DNA of 32,494 bases from Spirochaetaceae bacterium. Lineage in GTDB: Bacteria > Spirochaetota > Spirochaetia > Treponematales > Treponemataceae. The first letter of the stretch is position 1. Each line of letters starts with the position of its first letter. Of the stretch, positions 7,417-14,347 are shown piece after piece. The translations under genes and the position numbers were made by a program. The notes under the pieces are model-generated. The model had not been told where the DNA came from, searched no databases, and saw only the letters and a list, made by a program, of their open reading frames with translations. The stretch spans positions 1 through 32,494 of the forward strand of contig JAFTEH010000071.1 in the NCBI GenBank assembly GCA_017453745.1, written 5' to 3'.

Positions 7417-8274
7417 TTAGACATTAAGTTTTTCGCCTGTCAATTCCAAAAAGACAGTTTCAAGATTTGGTTCTGATGAATGAATAGTTTCAAGAAGTCC
7501 TTGTGAAATAAACTCATATATTTCCGTTGCCGATTCAGGAGTACTAGGTAACACTATATCGCGTCCGTCAGTTAAGTGAATTGAAATTTGTTTTAAGCGG
7601 TTGTATTTACGACAGACTTCGCGTGGAACACCTGTTTCGATAATATGTCCCTTGTTCAAAAGTGCGATGTTGTCACACAAGTTTTGAGCTTCACTCATAT
7701 TGTGTGTTGTAAGAAAAATGGTTGAGCCTAATTTTTTTCGCTCTAAAATCATGGCGTGGATTTCTTCCATAGTGGCTGGGTCAAGGCCACTCGTTGGCTC
7801 GTCAAGAAACATTACTTTTGGATTTGTCAAAAATGTGCGTGCAAGCCGTAGCCGACTTTTCATGCCTTTTGATAATTTGTATGCACTCTGTTTTTTGAAA
7901 GGGGCAAGTCCAACCAACTCAAGCGTGTGTATAATTTCATGTCGGCTTATGTTGTAGAGTTTTGCAAACACATTAAGGTTTTCATAACATGACAGCCTTT
8001 CATAAAGACCGAACTCATCCATCATTATCCCAATTTCGCGACGCTTATGCCACATCAAGTTTTCAGGAAAATCGCCAAGCACCATCGCCTGTCCAGAACT
8101 TGGTTTTAGTTGACCTGTCAAGATTTTTATCAAAGTAGTTTTACCAGAACCAGACGGTCCTAAAAGGCCAAAGATTTCCCCTTCATTAATATGAAAGGTA
8201 ATGTCAGACAAAACTTCATTTCCTAAAAAAGTTTTTTTAATGTGGTTTGAAACAATCATAGCCGTCATCTCCAT
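7417..8274 (-). CDS. ABC transporter ATP-binding protein (LytTR operon)
   Basis: This 285-residue ATPase has Walker A GPSGSGKTT near residue 39, a degenerate Q-loop region (GIMMDEFGLYERLS) in which Gln is replaced by Met-Asp, signature LSKGMKSRLRLA near 133, Walker B VMFLDEPTSGLDP near 152, and H-loop TTHNM near 189. The signature is LSKGM instead of LSGGQ, as in some exporter ATPases. The C-terminal ~70 residues form an extra domain seen in drug or lantibiotic-type ATPases. Met6 (8259) is an alternative start, with GGAG 9 nt upstream; the first Met has only a weak AAGAGA. A promoter TTGAAG-17-TATAAG (8324-8296) lies upstream. A 43-bp piece of a second copy of this gene lies in the upstream spacer. 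Confidence 0.9.
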   Translation of the reverse strand: MEMTAMIVSNHIKKTFLGNEVLSDITFHINEGEIFGLLGPSGSGKTTLIKILTGQLKPSSGQAMVLGDFPENLMWHKRREIGIMMDEFGLYERLSCYENLNVFAKLYNISRHEIIHTLELVGLAPFKKQSAYKLSKGMKSRLRLARTFLTNPKVMFLDEPTSGLDPATMEEIHAMILERKKLGSTIFLTTHNMSEAQNLCDNIALLNKGHIIETGVPREVCRKYNRLKQISIHLTDGRDIVLPSTPESATEIYEFISQGLLETIHSSEPNLETVFLELTGEKLNV

Positions 8275-8295
8275 GTATCTCTTGTGTTACGAATA

Positions 8296-8324
8296 CTTAT
8301 ACATATTTCTTTTGTAAACTTCAA
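8296..8324 (-). promoter_or_regulatory. Promoter of the ABC/LytTR operon
   Basis: On the minus strand, TTGAAG (8324-8319) and TATAAG (8301-8296) are separated by 17 bp, about 22 bp upstream of the first possible start codon of the ATPase gene. Confidence 0.5.
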
Positions 8325-8383
8325 TCCAGGTAAAACTAAGATGCCAGTTTGAGTGCACGAGTTGCCGTTTTTTTGGGACATTA

Positions 8384-8399
8384 CGGGCACTTCTAAAAT
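8384..8399 (+). repeat. Short copy of the GGGCACYTCKAAAA repeat motif
   Basis: CGGGCACTTCTAAAA matches the start of the hairpin elements at 17984 and 23865. Only the first ~15 bp are recognisable and no hairpin follows, so it may be a degraded copy or chance. Confidence 0.4.
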
Positions 8400-8480
8400 T
8401 CATAGCCAAATCTGTTTGTCATTTTTTTATTTTAACATCTCTACCGTCTTGTTCCACACAATTATTTGCTCAAATTCAGC

Positions 8481-8523
8481 ATGTGCTTGCAAGCCGTATC
8501 CGACTTTTCATGACTTTTGATAA
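8481..8523 (-). pseudogene. Fragment of a second ABC ATPase gene
   Basis: These 43 bp match 7833-7875, inside the neighbouring ABC ATPase gene, with three substitutions. The matched part encodes the signature-motif region (SKGMKSRLRLART). Both copies have the same orientation. The flanks are not obviously similar, so this looks like a remnant of a decayed tandem paralogue or a small duplication, and it is too short to be expressed as a domain. Confidence 0.65.
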
Positions 8524-8588
8524 ATGGTAGTATATTAAGATAATTGTTATATTCTCTTGTAAAATTTAGTAATTGTGCATGCTACATC

Positions 8589-8618
8589 TTGACACGTTTA
8601 GTATTATTATGATATACT
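8589..8618 (+). promoter_or_regulatory. Sigma-70-type promoter of the importer operon
   Basis: TTGACA at 8589-8594, an 18-bp spacer and TATACT at 8613-8618 lie just upstream of the lipoprotein gene whose GGAGG begins at 8634. Confidence 0.75.
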
Positions 8619-8642
8619 TTCTTTACCTTAATGGAGGTTTTT

Positions 8643-9980
8643 ATGAAAAGGTTTTTTATGTATGGTGTGCTGTGTCTGGTTGTATGTACCCTTATTTTTT
8701 CATGTGGAAAAGAAGGAGCACAAACTAAACCGGCTCAAAGTCGTGTCGAACTTGTTATTGCGGAAGCACAGAAGTTATCACTTGAGGAACTTGCACGGAA
8801 AGCAATCGAAGAGAGTAATGGTAAGACAATATATGGTGTTGGAAATTCTTCACGAGGAAAGACTGCCCTACCGTTGTTTATTGACTATTTGAAGTCGATT
8901 GATAGTTCGTACTCGTTGAATTATGATTGGCAACAACCAAAAAACAATAAAATTTTTGACCAGTTGACTGCTGATTCGTTGAAAGAAACAGGTACCTTTG
9001 CACTGACGTTGATTCAAGATGGTAACCAAATTGAAAGTAAAATGGTACAAACTGGAATTCTTGATACATTTATTCCAAAAGAGTGGGCGGCTGCAAATGG
9101 AGTCAACGCTGACACGTACGAAGGATACTTACCACTTCAAACACTAAATAAGGTGTTTATGTACAATAATACCGGTAGTAAGACATATACTAATTGCTGG
9201 GATTTTGTTGCACCTGGCGAGCATGGACTTTTTATGGATATTGATTCTGAGATTGTTGGAAAGAATTTTTTGTATATGCTCACTCGAGAAGACTATGCTA
9301 CTTGGTTAAAAGATGCATTTGAGGCATTACCAACAGAAAAGCAGGCTGTATTTTCTTCAGTTATTCAGTCTATGCAACAGGAGGCAAAAGAACTCGCACT
9401 TGGACCAAATGGTGCGTATGCTCTTGCTTGGATTAAACTTTGGGTTGAAAGTTACAGTGCACAGACTGATGATGGTCCTATTTGTAATGTACTTGTTGAT
9501 AAATCTGCTACTGATCAGTTTGGACTTATTGTGTATTCTAAACTGAGAAGTGTTGAGGAATCTGCGGCGGTATCAGTCAACAATATCACTGTTGCTGCCT
9601 ATGACGACCAATATAATGGTATTGGCGGTTATGGTTATTGTCACTATATGTTTGTTACTGATAATTGTCCGCTACCGTGGACAGCCTGTGCCTTTATTGC
9701 CTATATTACCTGTACAGTTGATGGCTTTGGAGCGTGGGGTAAGGACATGGGTGGTTATTCGGCAAATCCGACTGTAGCTTCAGAAACAGAAGCAAAGTAC
9801 GGACATTCACGTGGAGGCTATGTGGATGGTGCGAATGTTTTTCCAGCAAAAAATGATGCTGGCTATGACTGGTGGACAAAAGATGGTCAATTGGTATTGG
9901 AAGACCCCGCCTATTGCAACTCTGTATCGTTTACAGTTGGTAGTTGGATTGAAATGCTAACAAAATATAGCGGACGCTAA
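8643..9980 (+). CDS. ABC importer substrate-binding lipoprotein
   Basis: This 445-residue exported lipoprotein has a basic N-terminus (MKRFFMYG), a hydrophobic stretch and a relaxed spirochaete-type lipobox ending at Cys ~21 (LIFSC). The mature protein has no motif I can name. Its length, a periplasmic-binding-protein-like start (KTIYGVGNSSRGKTALPLFIDYL) and its place before a permease and an ATPase gene support a substrate-binding role. The fused double permease points to the iron(III)/thiamine/polyamine class, but the ligand is unknown. The ATG at 8643 is 5 nt after GGAGG; the earlier ATG at 8631 overlaps that site and is rejected. A stable hairpin follows the stop, as is common after binding-protein genes to favour their expression over the membrane genes. 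Confidence 0.75.
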   Translation: MKRFFMYGVLCLVVCTLIFSCGKEGAQTKPAQSRVELVIAEAQKLSLEELARKAIEESNGKTIYGVGNSSRGKTALPLFIDYLKSIDSSYSLNYDWQQPKNNKIFDQLTADSLKETGTFALTLIQDGNQIESKMVQTGILDTFIPKEWAAANGVNADTYEGYLPLQTLNKVFMYNNTGSKTYTNCWDFVAPGEHGLFMDIDSEIVGKNFLYMLTREDYATWLKDAFEALPTEKQAVFSSVIQSMQQEAKELALGPNGAYALAWIKLWVESYSAQTDDGPICNVLVDKSATDQFGLIVYSKLRSVEESAAVSVNNITVAAYDDQYNGIGGYGYCHYMFVTDNCPLPWTACAFIAYITCTVDGFGAWGKDMGGYSANPTVASETEAKYGHSRGGYVDGANVFPAKNDAGYDWWTKDGQLVLEDPAYCNSVSFTVGSWIEMLTKYSGR

Positions 9981-9998
9981 TTTACGCTCGTTCATTTT

Positions 9999-10031
9999 AG
10001 ATATGGGGAGTTCAAATATCTCCTCATATCT
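9999..10031 (+). terminator. Intercistronic hairpin after the binding-protein gene
   Basis: A 12-bp stem (AGATATGGGGAG with CTCCTCATATCT, one G-U pair) encloses a 9-nt loop. No T-tract follows. It probably protects the upstream message or partly attenuates transcription into the permease gene, and does not end the operon. Confidence 0.6.
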
Positions 10032-10079
10032 AGAATGTATGTTACTCTTTTTCAATGGCTATCTCAAGGAGTACATGTT

Positions 10080-11882
10080 GTGAATCAAAGTATTCATGTT
10101 CAAAATAGGCTAAAGACTTTTTTTTCTAAACCATACAATGTTATTCTTGTATTATTTGGTATTTTACTTACAGTGACGACTGTAGCACCGATGGTGGCAA
10201 TTTTAGGTGATACCTTTCAAATTCATGCTGGTACTATTGACGCACATTTGACTGGAAAGAATTCAGGCTACAGTCTGATAAACTACATTGACTTATTTAC
10301 CGGCTCATTATCACGGAGACTTCTATGGATGCCTCTTTTACATACCCTGTTGATGTCTGTCGGTGCATGTGTCGTTTCCATTCTATTTGGCGGTGTATTT
10401 GCATTTTTGGTCACTCGAACAAATCTTGCTTGGAAAGGTTGGTTAAGTTCTGTTTTTATTTTTCCTTATATTATGCCTCAATGGACACTTGCGGTTGTTT
10501 GGCAAAATTTGTTTCATTCAAACGCAGTAACCCATACACGTAATGGGCTTTTAGCTTCTTTGTTTGGTATTCATATGCCAGTATGGTGGTGCCAAGGTCT
10601 TTTTCCAAGCATCATGGTACTTGGTCTTCACTATGCGCCTTTTGCGTATATTTTAATTGGATCTATTTTCAGAAATATGGATGCAAATCTTGAAGAGGCC
10701 GCAACTATTTTAGATACACCAAAATGGCGTATATTGACGCGGATAACAATACCCATGATTAAACCCGCGATATTGTCAACTATACTATTAGTATTTGGTT
10801 CTGCTATGGGTTCATATCCTGTACCACATTACATGAATTATACAACACTTTCCACGCAGTATATTTCTATGAATGCAAATCGTACTGGACAGGCAAGTAT
10901 TTTGGCTGTGATAATGATGATTTTCGGAGTTGCTGTAATGCTTTTAAATCAACTCAGTTTACGAAGTCGAAAAAATTACACAACCGTTACGGGTAAGTCT
11001 TCACAGATTTCAAAAATTAATCTTAAAGCACTTAGGTATGTACTGGCTTTCGTGCTGGTCATATTGACTTTTTTTACCAATATTTTCCCAATTATATCCT
11101 TTGCGATTGAAACGTTTTTACCGAATCCTGGTGATTATTCTTTTTTGTATACAGGCGATCCATCTAATTTGACAACAAAGTGGTGGCTTACCTCAGAGAA
11201 TGTTACCGAAAATGGTATGTATGGCCAGCAAGGAATTCTTTTTAACGAGACAATCTGGCGTGCATTCAAGGGTACGATATTGACAAGCATTGCCTGTGCC
11301 TTATTAGCTGGTACTATTGGTATGCTGATCGGGTATGCTGTAGCGAAACAACGGCGGAGTCGTTGGGCTCATTATGTGAATTCGGTTGCTTTTTTACCAT
11401 ATCTTATGCCCTCAATTGCTGTTGGCGTTGCGTTTTTTATACTTTTTTCTACTCAACGTCTTAACTTGTACAATACTTACACGTTACTCATTATTGCAGG
11501 TACTGTAAAATATATTCCATTTGCATCGCGCAGTTCTTTGAATTCTATGTTACAACTTTCTAACGAAATAGAAGAAGCAGCGATTATTCAGAATGTACCA
11601 TGGATAAAGCGAATGACACATATTATTATTCCCATTCAAAAATCGTCCATTATCAGTGGGTATCTTTTACCTTTTATGACTTGTCTTCGAGAATTGAGTT
11701 TGTTTATGTTGCTCTGTGTACAGGGATTTGTGTTATCGACAACATTGGACTATTTTGACGAAATGGGATTGTATGCCTTTTCCAGTGGCATTAACCTTAT
11801 ATTGATTATTACAATTTTAATTTGCAATGGCATTGTCAATAAGCTAACAGGAGCTAGTTTAGACAAAGGAATAGGAGGATAG
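10080..11882 (+). CDS. Fused double-domain ABC importer permease
   Basis: This permease (~600 residues) carries two binding-protein-dependent transport domains in one chain, as in FbpB/ThiP-type iron or thiamine importers. Each half has the cytoplasmic EAA loop that docks on the ATPase: EEAATILDTPKWRILTRITI near residues 208-227 and EEAAIIQNVPWIKRMTHII near 503-521. Roughly twelve membrane helices are visible, with a large extracytoplasmic loop (~350-390) after the first helix of the second half. I place the start at the GTG at 10080 because AAGGAG lies 8 nt upstream. An ATG at 10035 would add 15 residues but its upstream region is inside the hairpin stem with no ribosome-binding site. The stop is 2 nt from the ATPase start. 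Confidence 0.88.
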   Translation: MNQSIHVQNRLKTFFSKPYNVILVLFGILLTVTTVAPMVAILGDTFQIHAGTIDAHLTGKNSGYSLINYIDLFTGSLSRRLLWMPLLHTLLMSVGACVVSILFGGVFAFLVTRTNLAWKGWLSSVFIFPYIMPQWTLAVVWQNLFHSNAVTHTRNGLLASLFGIHMPVWWCQGLFPSIMVLGLHYAPFAYILIGSIFRNMDANLEEAATILDTPKWRILTRITIPMIKPAILSTILLVFGSAMGSYPVPHYMNYTTLSTQYISMNANRTGQASILAVIMMIFGVAVMLLNQLSLRSRKNYTTVTGKSSQISKINLKALRYVLAFVLVILTFFTNIFPIISFAIETFLPNPGDYSFLYTGDPSNLTTKWWLTSENVTENGMYGQQGILFNETIWRAFKGTILTSIACALLAGTIGMLIGYAVAKQRRSRWAHYVNSVAFLPYLMPSIAVGVAFFILFSTQRLNLYNTYTLLIIAGTVKYIPFASRSSLNSMLQLSNEIEEAAIIQNVPWIKRMTHIIIPIQKSSIISGYLLPFMTCLRELSLFMLLCVQGFVLSTTLDYFDEMGLYAFSSGINLILIITILICNGIVNKLTGASLDKGIGG

Positions 11883-11884
11883 TT

Positions 11885-13531
11885 ATGCCAAAAATTGAAT
11901 TAACTCATGTTACAAAACGTTACGATGCGTTTTATGCTGTTGATGATCTTAGCCTTGTGATTGAGGATAACGCCTTTGTTACCTTGCTTGGTCCATCTGG
12001 TTGTGGTAAAACGACAACTTTACGTATGATTGCTGGCTTAGAAACACCAACATCTGGGCGTATTACTATTGGAGATTCTGTTGTTTTTGATTCAGAAAAA
12101 GGTATAAACATACCGCCAAATAAGCGACGAGTGGGTTTTTTATTTCAAAACTATGCACTCTGGCCGAATATGACTGTGTACCAAAATATTGCCTTTGGAC
12201 TTGCACATATTAAGGAATCATTTCCACAAATTGATATGACATATCGACGAAATGCTATTTTTATTCAGGCGTTGTGTACACCTGATGAAATTGTTTCTTG
12301 TATTCGTGAAAGCAAAGACAAAAAAGGTTTACCTGATAAACAAAGAGCTATTTTACGTTTGATTGATAGGTATGATATTTCACAAGATATGGCAAAGACA
12401 ATGTGGGATTGGAAACTTTTGTCAGTGCCGTCGATACATGAATTTTCACAAACGCTCATTGCTTCACTTAAGTCAAATCAAAAGGAAATAGAACAGCAAT
12501 ACAAAGACTTAAGTTGCAGTATATGTGAAGATGGAACTGTTATGAAAGACGGAGTGCCTATTACATCTGTGCGAAAACTTACCAAAGAAGAGATTGATCT
12601 TGCGGTACGACGTGTTGCAAAAATCGTAAAAATCGGTATGTTTATGGATCGCTATCCTGCGGAATTGTCTGGGGGTCAGCAGCAACGCGTGGCTATTGCT
12701 CGAACACTTGCACCTGAACCACAGGTTCTACTTATGGATGAGCCACTTTCAAACTTGGATGCAAAACTTAGGCTAGAAATGCGCTCGGAATTACAACGCT
12801 TACATCTTGATACAAAAAGTACATTTGTGTACGTAACTCATGATCAAATGGAAGCGATGACGCTTGCAACACAAATATGCCTTTTGGATAATGGCAAACT
12901 TCAACAGTATGATAAACCACTTTCAGTATATAATCGTCCTGTAAATACCTTTACGGCAGATTTTGTGGGTAATCCTTCTATTAACTTTATTGAAGCAGTT
13001 GGTTTACAGGAGAATAATCGTATACGACTTAAAATGATGAATGGTGCATTACAGGCTTTTTTTGTTCCTGAAAAATCTTTTAGTCTTAGCGATTGGCAAC
13101 ATCAGGCAGATGAACTTGATGAAACTGAGCGACAAGAACAGGCAAAGGCTCGTGGCAAAAAAGGGTTTGTCGAAAAAATGAATAAAGATAAAGTCTTTCG
13201 ATATCACATCGCCCGGGTGAATGATTTTGAAGAACAACCTGATGTAGGACATTTAACTGATTCAGATGTACTTTTAGCGGTTAGACCTGAGTGCATTGAT
13301 GTTTGTCCTGATGGAGATTTTGAGGGGGAAGTATACTCGGCTATGCCGACTGGAATGGAAACTACCGTACGTATTCGGGTAGGTGAGTGGCTTTTAACTG
13401 GCGTTTGTTTTGGTGGAATTGTGTACCAACTTGGTGAGCATATTCGTTTTTCAATTCGTAGTTCAGATCTTTTGCTGTTTAGTAGGAAAAATGGTCGTCT
13501 CATTTCAACGGGGCAACTTACCTCGTCGTGA
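11885..13531 (+). CDS. ABC importer ATPase with a large insertion in the nucleotide-binding domain
   Basis: This 548-residue ATPase is of the PotA/FbpC type. Walker A GPSGCGKTT is at 36-44, Q-loop Gln at 88 (FLFQNYALWP), signature LSGGQQQRVAIA at 261-272, Walker B VLLMDEPLSNLD at 281-292, and H-loop His at 319. In normal members Q-loop and signature are ~50 residues apart; here they are 173 apart. About 120 residues (~112-230, with CSICEDG near 211-217) are inserted in the helical subdomain that contacts the permease. The C-terminal TOBE region also contains a charged insert (~385-440). GGAGG lies 6 nt before the ATG. All catalytic motifs are intact, so it should be active with the upstream permease. 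What the insertion does is unknown. Confidence 0.88.
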   Translation: MPKIELTHVTKRYDAFYAVDDLSLVIEDNAFVTLLGPSGCGKTTTLRMIAGLETPTSGRITIGDSVVFDSEKGINIPPNKRRVGFLFQNYALWPNMTVYQNIAFGLAHIKESFPQIDMTYRRNAIFIQALCTPDEIVSCIRESKDKKGLPDKQRAILRLIDRYDISQDMAKTMWDWKLLSVPSIHEFSQTLIASLKSNQKEIEQQYKDLSCSICEDGTVMKDGVPITSVRKLTKEEIDLAVRRVAKIVKIGMFMDRYPAELSGGQQQRVAIARTLAPEPQVLLMDEPLSNLDAKLRLEMRSELQRLHLDTKSTFVYVTHDQMEAMTLATQICLLDNGKLQQYDKPLSVYNRPVNTFTADFVGNPSINFIEAVGLQENNRIRLKMMNGALQAFFVPEKSFSLSDWQHQADELDETERQEQAKARGKKGFVEKMNKDKVFRYHIARVNDFEEQPDVGHLTDSDVLLAVRPECIDVCPDGDFEGEVYSAMPTGMETTVRIRVGEWLLTGVCFGGIVYQLGEHIRFSIRSSDLLLFSRKNGRLISTGQLTSS

Positions 13532-13732
13532 AAAACAATAGTATGTTGAAACTTGTGCTTAGCGACTAGAGTTTGTCACTAACTAGACGAGATAACCTTG
13601 TCTGTGCTTAACAACGACTATCGGTCTTTTGTACACAGTTCCATAAGTTCTAATTCCAAGTCAACATCTTGTGGGAAAAGTGTCGTGGTTTTGGTTTTAA
13701 GATCCGTGTTTTTCAGATTGTAGAGGAATATG
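13532..13732. other. Spacer with a possible coding remnant
   Basis: No intact gene lies here. On the minus strand, 13733-13618 is open for ~38 codons to a TAG and reads like a protein C-terminus rich in Leu/Glu (PQDVDLELELMELCTKDR). It has no start and begins inside the end of the nuclease gene. It may be the tail of an older gene cut by arrival of the restriction system, but an open stretch this short could be chance. No terminator with a T-run is visible after the importer operon. Confidence 0.3.
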
Positions 13733-14344
13733 CTATTCTAAAGCGTTCCAGTCATTATAAAATCGATTATTAAAACAAGAGTAATCGTAATTTTTGCCTT
13801 TGTTTAGCACTTCACCATGTTCGTTAATAGTTAAACTCGTTTTTTGATTATCGGTAATTTGATATGTGTCAAGATTGATATTGTCAAATTTCGATACATC
13901 TTTAGTATTAAGTATATAAAAATGGCAAAGTTTCTCATGAGGCTTATCGAAAACAGCAATCCAAATATAAAAGACTTTATCACCCATGTTATAACGGATT
14001 TTTGGATGAAAGCTAAAAGTTCGCACTTCAGTTTTGTGAGTAGCAATTCCCTCTGATGTTTTAACTTGTAAGTAACGAGAAATAACTTGTAGCTCGGTTT
14101 CTTTGCAATGTTCACAGAGATTTGTAACACATTTTGTATTTTTGCCATTATACATAGCATAGCGAATCCATTGGTTGCTAAACTTTTTGCATTTCGGGCA
14201 ATAGTATTTTGTAATTACAAAATCAATTCCCTCATCAATATAGGCTCTATGCACCTGCCAACCTAATTCATGAAGTTCCATAGAAAGTCGCATTTCACCA
14301 TAAAGACCGATAACTTGTTTTTTCTTTTCTTCAATATCTGACAT
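13733..14344 (-). CDS. PD-(D/E)XK endonuclease with internal zinc-ribbon-like insert (restriction enzyme of the system)
   Basis: This 203-residue protein has the elements of a PD-(D/E)XK nuclease: Glu17 in the first helix (GEMRLSMELHELGW), Asp41 in DEGIDFVI, and Gln93-Val-Lys95 in YLQVKTSEG, giving D-x51-Q-x-K. Between Asp41 and QVK are two CxxC pairs (C49-C52 and C77-C80, with C72 near), consistent with a small zinc ribbon. It starts 3 nt after the stop of a DNA methyltransferase gene with a GGATAGG site, so it is almost certainly the partner restriction enzyme. Base composition is far more AT-rich than the flanks, suggesting transfer. Recognition sequence unknown. A DUF4365-like or Holliday-resolvase-like fold is an alternative family label. 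Confidence 0.75.
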   Translation of the reverse strand: MSDIEEKKKQVIGLYGEMRLSMELHELGWQVHRAYIDEGIDFVITKYYCPKCKKFSNQWIRYAMYNGKNTKCVTNLCEHCKETELQVISRYLQVKTSEGIATHKTEVRTFSFHPKIRYNMGDKVFYIWIAVFDKPHEKLCHFYILNTKDVSKFDNINLDTYQITDNQKTSLTINEHGEVLNKGKNYDYSCFNNRFYNDWNALE

Positions 14345-14347
14345 AAC

